This document shows positions 48,301 through 57,806 of a stretch of 64,000 bases of DNA, piece after piece (position 1 is the first letter of the stretch; every line of letters starts with the position of its first letter). A program made the position numbers and the translations under genes. The notes beneath the pieces are model-generated. The model worked only from the letters and a program-made list of their open reading frames with translations, was not told the origin of the DNA and did no database searches. Source of the stretch: Leadbetterella lacunae (GTDB lineage: Bacteria > Bacteroidota > Bacteroidia > Cytophagales > Spirosomataceae); the NCBI RefSeq assembly GCF_042649125.1, contig NZ_JBHRYQ010000001.1, positions 496,001 to 560,000 of the forward strand, given 5' to 3'.

Positions 48301-49095
48301 TTAATTTACTAAAAACCAGTTATTTAGAAGGTTCTCCCTATTGTAAAGTATTAAATCTTTAGTCTGCCAGTCTAAAACTTGTCTACCCGCATATAGGCAA
48401 ATCCCTTGACCCGCTGCGGTATCCCATTCCATGGTGGGAGCAAATCTTGGGTAGCAGTCTGCCAATCCTTCAGCCACCATACAAAGTTTTAACGAGCTTC
48501 CTCTGGAGATAACTTCTATTTCTCCATGTTCCTTTTTCAAGTCAGCTATATAGTCTTCGGTTTCAATAGAAAGATGAGACTTGCTAGCAACCACGGTGTA
48601 GTTTTTACGTCCTGCGTCTATGGGTAATTTTTGACCTTTATCTTTAATGTCTAACAGGGAATCTTCGCCGTCAATAATTAGTGTTTTAAAAGAGCCGATA
48701 CTTTTTTCTGCATAATATAATTCTCCTGTGGCGGGTGCAAAAACCACACTCAATATTGGAATTTGATTTTCAATCAAAGCAATATTAACCGTAAACTCTC
48801 CATTTTTTTTAATGAACTCTTTCGTACCATCTATTGGATCAACTATCCATAATTTTTCCCAATTTTTTCTTTCTTCATAAGGAATGTTTTTACCCTCTTC
48901 AGAGAGTACAGGAATATTTGTAATCCCTAGCTGTGCCACTATTTCTTTATGAGCGACAAGATCTGCCTTGGTTAAAGGAGAATTATCTCCTTTGGTTTCA
49001 ATTCCGAAATCATCGGAATTATAAATGGTCATAATGGCGTCTCCTGCATCCATGGATGCTTTAATGGCTATGTCTAAAAGTTCTGTATTAGTCAT
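48301..49095 (-). CDS. cysQ: 3'(2'),5'-bisphosphate nucleotidase
   Basis: 264 residues, inositol-monophosphatase fold. Metal and phosphate motifs are WIVDPIDGTKEFIKKNGEF and the C-terminal MEWDTAAGQGICLYAG. It hydrolyses PAP, the inhibitory by-product of PAPS-dependent sulfation. Its place beside cysN and the sulfotransferase supports this use. The gap to cysN is 12 bp. Confidence 0.92.
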   Translation of the reverse strand: MTNTELLDIAIKASMDAGDAIMTIYNSDDFGIETKGDNSPLTKADLVAHKEIVAQLGITNIPVLSEEGKNIPYEERKNWEKLWIVDPIDGTKEFIKKNGEFTVNIALIENQIPILSVVFAPATGELYYAEKSIGSFKTLIIDGEDSLLDIKDKGQKLPIDAGRKNYTVVASKSHLSIETEDYIADLKKEHGEIEVISRGSSLKLCMVAEGLADCYPRFAPTMEWDTAAGQGICLYAGRQVLDWQTKDLILYNRENLLNNWFLVN

Positions 49096-49106
49096 TAAGT
49101 ATTAGT

Positions 49107-50363
49107 TTAAAGGATAAAGCCTAAGCCAGATGTATTGTTTGTCATTGGGTCTATGAGGATAAATGCTCCATTAGCAGGGTTATCTACATATTTGTCTGCG
49201 AAAATTTCCCCAGCAAGTTTGATTTTCACTTCCCCTATTTCATTTAGTTGAATGTCGTTTCTTTCTGGAGCCTCTTCTAAAATAGTAATATCTAACACAC
49301 TTTCTATAGAAAGGATCTTTGCCTTTTGTTTATTAACTCCGTGCTGAAGCAGCATGGTTTTTCCGGCGGTTAAGGAGGTGGTGTCCATCCAGCATATTCT
49401 AGCCGTTATCTCTTTCACACTATCGGGGATGTTGGTAATTTTGGCTAGCATGTTACCTCTGCTAATGTCAATATCATCTTCTAATGTAATATTAACCGAA
49501 AAACCAGCTTGAGCGGTCTCTAATTTTTCTTCAAAGCGTTCAATAGTCTTTATTTTAGAGGTTTTCCTACTTGGTAAGACAATTATTTCGTCGCCTACTT
49601 TGAATTCTCCACTGCTAATTCTACCCGAATACCCTCTAAAATCATGATAAGCTTCTGTTTTTGGTCTTATGACATACTGCACGCCAAGTCTTGCAGGAAT
49701 GTTTTCCGCACTAAATCTAGCTACTTTAGATTCTATGTTCTCTAAAATTCCAAGTAGAGCATCGCCTTCATACCAGGGTGTTTTATCGGATTTTATCGTC
49801 ATATTATCACCATATAACGAAGATAAAGGAATAAAGGTAATTTTCTGACCTTCAAATCCTGCCTTTCCTACTGTATTTTCAAATTCCGTTTTAATGGCAT
49901 TGTACTTTTCTTCGGAGTAATCTACCAAATCCATTTTATTTACCGCCACTATTACATTCTCTATACGTAGCAGCTGGCTGATATAGTAATGTCTTTTGGT
50001 TTGTTCAGAAATACCATTTCTAGAATCGATCAAAATAATAGAAACAGACGCATTACTAGCTCCAGTAATCATGTTTCTTGTATACTCCAAATGACCAGGC
50101 GTATCCGCAATAATATATTTTCTAGTTGGTGTGTTGAAATAGATATGAGCCACATCTATAGTAATTCCTTGCTCACGCTCAGCTATTAAGCCATCAGTAA
50201 GGAGAGAGAGATCAGTAAAATCTAAACCTTTTCTTTTAGAAGCCATTTCTAGTGCTTCTATTTTGTCTTTTGTGATAGACTTGGTTTCATATAGTAACCG
50301 TCCTATTAAAGTACTTTTACCATCATCTACCGAACCTGCTGTTGCTATCTTTAAAATATCCAT
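49107..50363 (-). CDS. cysN: Sulfate adenylyltransferase GTPase subunit
   Basis: 418 residues. It drives adenylylsulfate (APS) formation with CysD. EF-Tu-like GTPase motifs are AGSVDDGKSTLIGRLLYE (G1), ADTPGHLEYTRN (G3) and VNKMDLVD (G4), followed by two beta-barrel domains. The adenylylsulfate kinase domain found fused in some species is absent; a separate cysC is present. A 200-bp gap to cysD holds no credible gene. Confidence 0.95.
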   Translation of the reverse strand: MDILKIATAGSVDDGKSTLIGRLLYETKSITKDKIEALEMASKRKGLDFTDLSLLTDGLIAEREQGITIDVAHIYFNTPTRKYIIADTPGHLEYTRNMITGASNASVSIILIDSRNGISEQTKRHYYISQLLRIENVIVAVNKMDLVDYSEEKYNAIKTEFENTVGKAGFEGQKITFIPLSSLYGDNMTIKSDKTPWYEGDALLGILENIESKVARFSAENIPARLGVQYVIRPKTEAYHDFRGYSGRISSGEFKVGDEIIVLPSRKTSKIKTIERFEEKLETAQAGFSVNITLEDDIDISRGNMLAKITNIPDSVKEITARICWMDTTSLTAGKTMLLQHGVNKQKAKILSIESVLDITILEEAPERNDIQLNEIGEVKIKLAGEIFADKYVDNPANGAFILIDPMTNNTSGLGFIL

Positions 50364-50563
50364 TTGTTTCTTCTTAGTGATCTAAAATATGTTTTAATGT
50401 CGAAAGAAGCGTCAACCTTCTTTCTCTTTAAGTCAGTTCAAGATAGTCGAGAACTTTATTTTATTAAGTGCCTTTTGCTACAAATAATACTGTTCTCCTC
50501 AGGAACGCCCGTCGCTTCGATTAGACTGATGATATTTCTCTTTTGCACAGACAATAGGTTTTA

Positions 50564-51469
50564 TTAGAAATACCCTTGCTGTTTACGTTTTTCCATGGCT
50601 GCTTCAGAACGTTTATCATCAATTCTGGCTCCTCTTTCAGAGATTTCAGCACTTAATATTTCATCAATAATGGTATCAATATTATCCGCTGTAGATTTAA
50701 CCGCAGCGGTACAAGACATATCTCCTAAAGTTCTAAATCTAACTGTTTCCTCAAAGACCTTTTCATCCTCCATTCTATTGACAAATTCAGATTCAGACCA
50801 TAACATCCCATCCCTTTCAAACACCTTCCTTTTGTGTGCAAAATATACAGATGGGATTTCTATTTTCTCTTCTTTGATATAATTCCATACATCAAGTTCA
50901 GTCCAGTTAGAAATTGGGAATACTCTTACATTCTCCCCTATTTCTATATCTCCGTTTAGCATATCAAACATTTCTGGTCTTTGCTTTTTAGCATCCCACT
51001 GTCCAAAGTCATCTCTCACACTAAAAATTCTTTCTTTGGCTCTTGCCTTTTCTTCGTCTCTTCTTGCTCCACCCAAACAGGCATCAAATTTATTAGTTTC
51101 CACCGCCTCTAAAAGAGTTACGGTTTGTAAAGCATTTCTACTGGCATATTTCCCAGTCTCCTCTTTTACTTTCCCTTCTTTGATAGATTGTTCTACACTA
51201 CCTATCAAAAGATCTAAATTTAACTCTTTTACTAATTTATCTCTAAATTCGATAGTTTCTGGAAAGTTATGTCCAGTATCTACATGTAAAAGAGGAAAAG
51301 GAATTTTCCCTGGATGAAAAGCTTTTTGTGCTAACCTAACAAGTGTAATTGAATCTTTCCCACATGAAAAAAGTAAAGCTGGTTTTTCAAACTGGGCAGC
51401 CACTTCTCGCATGATATATATTGCCTCGTCTTCTAACTGTCTTGGAAAACTTCTATTCGTATCTAGCAT
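50564..51469 (-). CDS. cysD: Sulfate adenylyltransferase catalytic subunit
   Basis: 301 residues. PP-loop ATP pyrophosphatase motif FSCGKDSITLVRLAQKAF near residue 34, then PLLHVDTGHNFPETIEFRD, LGGARRDEEKARAKER and the end GARIDDKRSEAAMEKRKQQG. It forms APS from sulfate and ATP. Confidence 0.96.
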   Translation of the reverse strand: MLDTNRSFPRQLEDEAIYIMREVAAQFEKPALLFSCGKDSITLVRLAQKAFHPGKIPFPLLHVDTGHNFPETIEFRDKLVKELNLDLLIGSVEQSIKEGKVKEETGKYASRNALQTVTLLEAVETNKFDACLGGARRDEEKARAKERIFSVRDDFGQWDAKKQRPEMFDMLNGDIEIGENVRVFPISNWTELDVWNYIKEEKIEIPSVYFAHKRKVFERDGMLWSESEFVNRMEDEKVFEETVRFRTLGDMSCTAAVKSTADNIDTIIDEILSAEISERGARIDDKRSEAAMEKRKQQGYF

Positions 51470-51478
51470 ATATTTAAC

Positions 51479-53254
51479 CTAGTTATACCACAAATAAATC
51501 ATACCTGTGGAAATGAATAATGATATTAAATTTAAAGGAATTCCGATTTTTAAATAATCTATAAATCGATAGCTACCTGGACCTTGTACCATCATGTTTG
51601 TTTGATAACCTATGGGCGTGGAAAAAGATGATGTAGCTCCAAATAACAAAGCCAAGGCAAAAGCGTGTATGGGATAACCAGTGGAAGCAGCCAAATAGGA
51701 CACAACTGGAAATAAAACAGCAGCCGCAGCAGCATTGTTAAGAATTTCACTTAAAAACATTGTCATAGCAATTAAAGAAAAAATAACCCCTACAAAACCA
51801 AGATTACCCGATATTGCTATTAATGAATTACTTAAAAATAGAGGGATGCCAACCTTATCTACCGCTTTAGATATCCCCAAAGATGCTGATATGACAACCA
51901 ATACCTTCCAATTAATGGCCTTCAATGATTCAGATATATTGATGATTTTAGATATAAATAAAATCCCTACACCCAAAGCTGCTGATAAGAACATAGGTAA
52001 TATACCAAATACTGCTAAAAGTATCACTCCTAATAATACCGTTAAAATAATATAAATATCTCTGCTTCCTTTTTGCTCAAAATCTTCCGATTCCGTAACT
52101 AATAGAAAATCTTTGGTATGATACCATTTACGAACAAAATCTGGAGGAGAAAGTAATAATAAGGTATCCCCTTCTGTCAATAATACCTCCCCAATTTTCT
52201 GATTTAGTCTGTGACCATGTCTATGAATAGCTAAAATTACAGAGCCATAAATTTCTCTAAAATTACTATTTTTAACAAGTTTGTTTATTAGAGGTGAACC
52301 ATTTGAAATAACAGCTTCAAAACACTTATATCCATTCTTACTAAACACCTCTTGATCTTTAATTAATTCCAACCCCTCATTTTTTTGTAATTCTATTATG
52401 GTAGATGGAACTCCCGTAAAGAACAAACGATCTCTTAAGCATATTTTCTCCTGAGGAGTCACTGCATTAATTATTCTACCATTGCGTTCAATTTGAAATA
52501 GATATAATCCTGTTAACTTTCTTAAACCTGCTTCTTCAATACTTTTATTTAAATTTTTAAAATTAGAATTTACTTTTAAGGCAACTACAAAATCACGAGT
52601 ATTATTATCAAGCTCGATTTCCTTATCCTTAGATATTGGTAAAAATCGATACCCTAAAAATGCAATATATAATCCTCCAACTAGAACAATGACGCCTCCA
52701 ATCTTAAGGGGTTCAAAAAAAGTAAAACCAATATCCCCAATATCTAATAACATACCGTGAACTATTAACACAGTAGAAGTTCCTATCAGTGTACAAGTAC
52801 CACCAAGAATAGTAAAGTAAGACAAGGGTAAAAGGAATTTTGATACCGGAATATGATGACTTCTGGTCCATGTTTTAATAACTGGTATCAATAAAGCCAC
52901 TACAGGCGTATTATTGATAAAAGCAGAAATAGTAGTAACAGGAATTCCCATCCTCAAAAGTGCTCTGGTGTAATTACCATTAAAGTTACCTAACAAGTGA
53001 TATGAAATCTTGTCTAGTACATTTGTCTGCTTAACCGACTGAGCTATTATATACAAAAGAGCTATGGTTAACATACCTTGGTTTGAAAAGCCAAGAAGTC
53101 CCTCTTCAATACTAATTACGTGAGCTAACATTAAAATCAATAATGCAGCCACAATAGTAATAGCGGTATCAAACAGATTGAATATTAAAATAGTAATTAT
53201 TCCGAGAAGGACTAAACAAACCAAAATAAGTGAAAAATCAACCAAGGTATCCAT
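51479..53254 (-). CDS. SLC13-family sodium/sulfate-type permease with RCK_C domains
   Basis: 591 residues. Two membrane halves of the DASS/ArsB type flank two cytoplasmic TrkA_C-like domains (about residues 200-370: NGRIINAVTPQEKICLRDRLFFTG; GEVLLTEGDTLLLL). The motif NNTPVVALLIPVIKTW and the second-half TSSFSTPIGYQTNMMVQGPG are conserved. Location between cysC and cysD makes sulfate import the likely job. It overlaps cysC by 17 bp. Confidence 0.88.
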   Translation of the reverse strand: MDTLVDFSLILVCLVLLGIITILIFNLFDTAITIVAALLILMLAHVISIEEGLLGFSNQGMLTIALLYIIAQSVKQTNVLDKISYHLLGNFNGNYTRALLRMGIPVTTISAFINNTPVVALLIPVIKTWTRSHHIPVSKFLLPLSYFTILGGTCTLIGTSTVLIVHGMLLDIGDIGFTFFEPLKIGGVIVLVGGLYIAFLGYRFLPISKDKEIELDNNTRDFVVALKVNSNFKNLNKSIEEAGLRKLTGLYLFQIERNGRIINAVTPQEKICLRDRLFFTGVPSTIIELQKNEGLELIKDQEVFSKNGYKCFEAVISNGSPLINKLVKNSNFREIYGSVILAIHRHGHRLNQKIGEVLLTEGDTLLLLSPPDFVRKWYHTKDFLLVTESEDFEQKGSRDIYIILTVLLGVILLAVFGILPMFLSAALGVGILFISKIINISESLKAINWKVLVVISASLGISKAVDKVGIPLFLSNSLIAISGNLGFVGVIFSLIAMTMFLSEILNNAAAAAVLFPVVSYLAASTGYPIHAFALALLFGATSSFSTPIGYQTNMMVQGPGSYRFIDYLKIGIPLNLISLFISTGMIYLWYN

Positions 53255-53837
53255 CTTTTTTTAAGAATTCAATAACTCTTTTTATTGAAAATTCAAGTTC
53301 TTCCTCATCAGTATTAATAGTTATTTTAGCAGATTTCGGTTCTTCATAAGGTTGAGAAATACCAGTGAAATTTTTGATTTCACCTTTAATTGCTTTTTCA
53401 TATAGGCCTTTCACATCTCGTTTAATACATACTTCTAATGGAGTAGATACATGAACTTCAATAAAATTATCTTCTCCTATGACATCTTTTGCATTAATTC
53501 TATCTTGTCGAAAAGGCGAAATAAAGGCCGTAACTATAATGGCTCCGTGGTCTGTAAATAATTTACATACTTCACTAACTCTTCGAATATTTTCGTTTCT
53601 ATCCGTCTCCGAAAAGCTTAAATTTTTATTTAATCCATGTCTGATATTATCTCCATCTAAAACCACAGCATACTTTTTCAATTCAAAAAGAGCTTTTTGC
53701 ATTGCTTTGGCCAAAGTTGATTTACCAGAACCACTTAAACCTGTAAACCATAATACACATCCTTTTTGACCTAAAAGAGTATTAAAATCATTTTTATCTA
53801 GGTAATCTTCCTCCCATTTTAAGTTATTTTCGCTCAT
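53238..53837 (-). CDS. cysC: Adenylylsulfate kinase
   Basis: 199 residues. It phosphorylates APS to PAPS. P-loop WFTGLSGSGKSTLAKAMQ, then VVLDGDNIRHGLN, VTAFISPFRQDR and IEVHVSTPLEVCIKRDVKGLY. It overlaps wzc by 4 bp, which places PAPS synthesis in the exopolysaccharide transcript. No PAPS reductase gene lies nearby, arguing against an assimilatory role. Confidence 0.95.
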   Translation of the reverse strand: MSENNLKWEEDYLDKNDFNTLLGQKGCVLWFTGLSGSGKSTLAKAMQKALFELKKYAVVLDGDNIRHGLNKNLSFSETDRNENIRRVSEVCKLFTDHGAIIVTAFISPFRQDRINAKDVIGEDNFIEVHVSTPLEVCIKRDVKGLYEKAIKGEIKNFTGISQPYEEPKSAKITINTDEEELEFSIKRVIEFLKKDGYLG

Positions 53838-56236
53838 TTTAACCTATTTTTTATTTTCAATAGATAACTTGTTTTCTGTTCAGTATCCTTATTCCCATAT
53901 CCATATCCATATCCATATCCATATCCATATCCATATCCATATCCATATCCAGCTGAATTTTTATAGTCTACGGCATTGAAGATTACGTGTATACTTTTGA
54001 ATATCTTTTTGTTTTTAATATCTTTTACATTATTTAATAAAACTTTCGGTGATTTGTTTTGACGGATTACATAAAAACATACGTCAGCTATAGGAGCCAT
54101 TATGAGTGCATCAGATACTAAAGAGGTTGGGGGAGTATCTAGTAAGATGTAATCATATTTTTTACTTAGTTCATCTATTAATTGCTTGAATTTTGGTTTA
54201 TTTAATAGTTCAGAAGGGTTTGGAGGTATATTACCGGAAGTAATCATGCTCAGATTTTGGTATTGAGTGTTTTGTATTACGTCTTCCAGACTTGATTTTC
54301 CAATTAAATAATTACTCACGCCTTTATTATTATTTAAGCCTATATAATCATGGATGGTAGGTTTTCGTAGATCCAGTCCCAATAAAATAACTCTTTTATC
54401 CAATAATCCCAAAGATGCTGCAAGGTTTGCCGTTACAAAAGATTTTCCTTCGCCTGGGGCCGAGCTTGTTACTAAAATGATTTTTGCTTTTTTTTCATCT
54501 TCATTTACATTATCAAATAAGTAAGCCAAATTAGATCTAATCATTCGAAACTGTTCGGAGACAAATGATCGGCTATTTAAATTTAAAATTTCTCCTTCCT
54601 CATCTTTAGGTTTAAATGCAATTTCTCCAAAAACAGAAAGTCCAGTTTTTTCTTCAATATCCTTTTTGGTTTGGACGGTATAGGTAAGTAATTCTTTTAT
54701 GTTTATTGCAGCTGCTGGTATTACTAATCCTAATAACAAACCCAAAATAAGTACTATTTTTTTCTTTGGTTTCACAGGTTCGTCTGAGGTATAAGGCTTA
54801 TCTACAATACGACTATCTGTAACGGTACTAGCATAAGAAAGTGCTGTTTCTTCGCGTTTTTTTAATAGTAAAAGATATAAGTTTTCTTTAATACTCGCTT
54901 GACGTTTAATTTCGACATATTGCCTTTCTTTTTTTGGTATAGTACTGATAGCTCCCTCTAGGCGTGCATTTAAATTTTGTAGGCTATTTTGGGTGACTTG
55001 TAGACCAGACTTTTGGTTTCTTAAATTTTCTTTAATGGCCTGCTTTAAATTGCCCATTTGCGTATTAACTGTTTCGAGAAACGGGTTATTGCCCGTAGAG
55101 CTTCGGCTCAAGCGTTCTCTTTCAAGTTCCAGGGTTGAGAGCTGACCCAAATAAGCGGTTAGCACTGGGTCATTGACGCTCATGGCTGCTGGTGAAACGT
55201 TTCCAAGTTGATTTGAGGAAAGATATCGATCCACTCCGTCTAATACTTTTAGCTGTATATTTACTTCGTTAAGTTTGGTATCGTTGTCTTTTACTTTTTC
55301 TAAAAATAAGTTTGCCTCTGTACTTAGGTCAGTTATACCCGCTGAGCGGCGGTATTGCTCCACATCTTGTTCTACATCCCCAAGTTCAGATGTTATCAAT
55401 TTTAATCGGTCTTCAATAAAACGAAGGGTATTGGTAGCTTCTCGGTTCTTATCTTGCAAAGATGCAAAAGCATATTCCTCTAACAAAACTGACATTACAT
55501 CTTTTCCTTTTTCAGGTAAGGAATTTTCAGAACTAAGTTTTATTACTGTACTTTTTTGATTCACCAATTCCGTATTTAAAGCCTCTATCATTTCAGATAC
55601 TAATGCGTCCTTTTGGTGAAAGATAACTTTTACAGGTTCGCCATCTTTTAAAGCAGATGACTCTGGAAGAGAGTCGGAAGCAAATACGCGGAATGATCCA
55701 TATTTGCTTTTAATTTTATCAGAATACATAAACTCGCCCAGGCTGTTTTTATCTTCATCCAGGAGTCGGTATTTTGATGCCCCTAATAGCTCTATATAAA
55801 GTGGATTATTATATGCATAAGAATTTAAGTCAGTTGCATTTATTTTAATAGGAGAGTCTGTAAAAAGCTCAACATCTCTGATGCGACCGTCGTGCCAATA
55901 AGTAACTGTTAAGTTCAATTTATCTACTACTTTCTCAATAAGTGTTCTTGATCGTAAAACTTCAATTTCATTTTCTACCAATTTACTGCCACCCATGATG
56001 TCTAGCTCTTCTAGCATGTCGTTTCCAGCTGTGAGTCCCTTTTCCTCGTCTTTAACCAACATAGTAGCAGAAACTTCGTATATAGGGGTACTGTATCGTA
56101 AATACAAAAATGCTAATGTTATGCAAAGGAATGTAGATGCTAAAAACCAAGGCCACATACGGAGGTATTTAAACAAAAAATTACGCAAGTCGAAGTTATC
56201 TTCTTCGTTTTCTTGCCATATATCACGGTCGCTCAT
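53834..56236 (-). CDS. wzc: Polysaccharide co-polymerase with tyrosine autokinase (Wzc)
   Basis: 800 residues. An N-terminal Wzz chain-length domain with two membrane helices (near residues 30 and 495) and a periplasmic coiled-coil region. The cytoplasmic BY-kinase has Walker A VTSSAPGEGKSFVTANLAA, A' LLGLDLRKPTIHDY and B YILLDTPPTSLVSD. The C-terminal tyrosine cluster is replaced by an uninterrupted Gly-Tyr dipeptide repeated nine times (nine tyrosines), encoded by GGATAT repeated nine times (53895-53948). Tyr phosphorylation state controls export and length with Wza. Confidence 0.95.
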   Translation of the reverse strand: MSDRDIWQENEEDNFDLRNFLFKYLRMWPWFLASTFLCITLAFLYLRYSTPIYEVSATMLVKDEEKGLTAGNDMLEELDIMGGSKLVENEIEVLRSRTLIEKVVDKLNLTVTYWHDGRIRDVELFTDSPIKINATDLNSYAYNNPLYIELLGASKYRLLDEDKNSLGEFMYSDKIKSKYGSFRVFASDSLPESSALKDGEPVKVIFHQKDALVSEMIEALNTELVNQKSTVIKLSSENSLPEKGKDVMSVLLEEYAFASLQDKNREATNTLRFIEDRLKLITSELGDVEQDVEQYRRSAGITDLSTEANLFLEKVKDNDTKLNEVNIQLKVLDGVDRYLSSNQLGNVSPAAMSVNDPVLTAYLGQLSTLELERERLSRSSTGNNPFLETVNTQMGNLKQAIKENLRNQKSGLQVTQNSLQNLNARLEGAISTIPKKERQYVEIKRQASIKENLYLLLLKKREETALSYASTVTDSRIVDKPYTSDEPVKPKKKIVLILGLLLGLVIPAAAINIKELLTYTVQTKKDIEEKTGLSVFGEIAFKPKDEEGEILNLNSRSFVSEQFRMIRSNLAYLFDNVNEDEKKAKIILVTSSAPGEGKSFVTANLAASLGLLDKRVILLGLDLRKPTIHDYIGLNNNKGVSNYLIGKSSLEDVIQNTQYQNLSMITSGNIPPNPSELLNKPKFKQLIDELSKKYDYILLDTPPTSLVSDALIMAPIADVCFYVIRQNKSPKVLLNNVKDIKNKKIFKSIHVIFNAVDYKNSAGYGYGYGYGYGYGYGYGYGNKDTEQKTSYLLKIKNRLK
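53895..53948 (-). repeat. Hexanucleotide microsatellite GGATAT x9 in wzc
   Basis: Nine perfect CCATAT units on the plus strand (54 bp), encoding nine Gly-Tyr pairs in the kinase tail. Repeat changes keep the frame, because each unit is two codons. Confidence 0.95.
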
Positions 56237-56267
56237 AGTTTTTTAAAGTTTTTTGTATTTGTGTTTG

Positions 56268-56430
56268 AGTAGGCTTTATTGTTAATGCTAAATGTATTGT
56301 TAATGCTAGAATGTTTTAATGCTTAAATGCTAGAATGTTTGAATGTTTGAATGCTATATTGTTTGAATGCTATAATGTTTGAATGCTAGAATGTTTTAAT
56401 GTTATAATATTTGAATGCTTTAATGTTTTA
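56268..56430. repeat. Low-complexity TTGAATGCTA-type repeat between wza and wzc
   Basis: About fifteen degenerate 8-11-bp units such as TTTGAATGCTA and TTGTTAATGCTAGAATG fill most of the 270-bp gap. No gene is present. Similar patches lie at 38512 and 60038. Confidence 0.7.
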
Positions 56431-56509
56431 TACACAATAACAAAATATATGAATTTTATTTATGTTTTTGGAATGTTTATTAGTGGGTTGTAATTTCACC
56501 AATAAACAA

Positions 56510-57325
56510 TTATTTAAATACATTGAATACAACAGTCATTAATACCGTAAGGGCTGATAGTGCACTAAGGTATAATGGAGCTAGTTGTACCTTCTGGTCC
56601 GTATATGTTGCCCTAGCTTTTACGGGTTCTACGTAAATCATATCACCGTCTTTCAAATAGTAATAGGGTGATTCAAAGATTTCTTTACTTCTAAGGTTAA
56701 TTTTGACCATTTCACGTTTTCCGTAAAAATCTCTGACTACCGTTACATTTTGTCTATTCCCGAAAGGGGTTAAGTCGCCTGCCAAGGCTAAGGCTTCTGG
56801 TAGGGTAGTTTTATCATCTAATAAATTATATACGGCAGGTCGGTTTACTTCTCCTAATACCGAAAATTTATGGTTCAAGAATCTCACATTAATAGAGGGG
56901 TCTCTTAAAAGTTTTGCTACTTGGTTTCTAAGGGTATCTGCAGCATCAGACAGTAATAGGCCTTCTACTTTTACTCTTCCAATCATCGGTAATTCTACTT
57001 TTCCCTCTGCATCTACAAGGAATCCTAAAGGTTGTCCACGCTGTCCTGAATTTTGACCGGGGAAACTAGTAGTAAATAAGGGGTTAATGTTGTTAAAATT
57101 CAAAATTTCATTACTTTCCTGACTTAAGCTTCCTACGGTTATAGCTAATATATCATTTTTTCGAATGATTGAACTTGGTGCTATGTTTTCTGGCAAGAGT
57201 TGAAGTTTGGTAGAGTCTGCACTATCAAAATAAGTAATTACGGGTGTATTTACACAGCTTATTTGCATAGATGCTAAAATTATGAAGCAAATGAAAATTA
57301 GAGGCTTTGTCATGGTTTTAATCAA
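56510..57325 (-). CDS. wza: Polysaccharide export lipoprotein (Wza)
   Basis: 271 residues. The lipobox is ASMQISCVN (Cys24), followed by the poly-export domain (IRKNDILAITVGSL) and a SLBB domain (GEVNRPAVYNLLDDKTTLPEALALAG). The C-terminal hydrophobic helix (YLSALSALTVLMTVVFNVFK) probably spans the outer membrane as in Wza. It overlaps the antiterminator gene by 8 bp. Confidence 0.93.
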   Translation of the reverse strand: MIKTMTKPLIFICFIILASMQISCVNTPVITYFDSADSTKLQLLPENIAPSSIIRKNDILAITVGSLSQESNEILNFNNINPLFTTSFPGQNSGQRGQPLGFLVDAEGKVELPMIGRVKVEGLLLSDAADTLRNQVAKLLRDPSINVRFLNHKFSVLGEVNRPAVYNLLDDKTTLPEALALAGDLTPFGNRQNVTVVRDFYGKREMVKINLRSKEIFESPYYYLKDGDMIYVEPVKARATYTDQKVQLAPLYLSALSALTVLMTVVFNVFK

Positions 57326-57806
57326 GTTTTTCTAGTCTGTTGGTATCTTGGTCAATTGTAATTTTCAAATCTAACTCTTCTATGTAAAGTATCACGTTTT
57401 TTCCAGAAACATTTAACACTTTGCCTTCTTTTTCAATAAAAGCTCCGGAACGAATAACCATTCTGTCTTCTAATTGAATACTTTCAACTCTAAGTTTTTC
57501 GTGATCAAAATCGTTCAGCATGGCTTTAATACGCTCTATATCGGTTTCCCTTACATCTGCCATTTCGCCTTTAAAGTTAACGAATTTAACAACTCCAGGA
57601 TCCTGCAATATGTCAAATTTAAACTTAGGGTCTGTTTTTACAAAAACATAAGATTTAAATAAAGGTTCTACTACATTTTTATAGCGGTCGCTCCATTTTT
57701 TTCTTCGAGTTATTTTTGGGCAGTAAGCCTCAAAATTTCGTTCTAAAAGTGTGGCTTCAACTTTTTTTTCGAAGCGTGATCGGGTGTAGACTACATACCA
57801 TTTCAT
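57318..57806 (-). CDS. NusG-like transcription antiterminator, UpxY/RfaH type
   Basis: 162 residues. NGN domain MKWYVVYTRSRFEKKVEATL and PLFKSYVFVKTDPKF, with a C-terminal KOW-like part (IRSGAFIEKEGKVLNVSGK). Specialised NusG paralogues at the head of capsule operons allow RNA polymerase to read through long transcripts; the polysaccharide genes downstream extend about 30 kb. It overlaps wzi by 4 bp. Confidence 0.92.
   Translation of the reverse strand: MKWYVVYTRSRFEKKVEATLLERNFEAYCPKITRRKKWSDRYKNVVEPLFKSYVFVKTDPKFKFDILQDPGVVKFVNFKGEMADVRETDIERIKAMLNDFDHEKLRVESIQLEDRMVIRSGAFIEKEGKVLNVSGKNVILYIEELDLKITIDQDTNRLEKLD

Noticed and set aside
50364..50567. A 67-residue plus-strand frame between cysN and cysD
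   Set aside because: No recognisable features and opposite to the operon; probably a chance frame in the gap.
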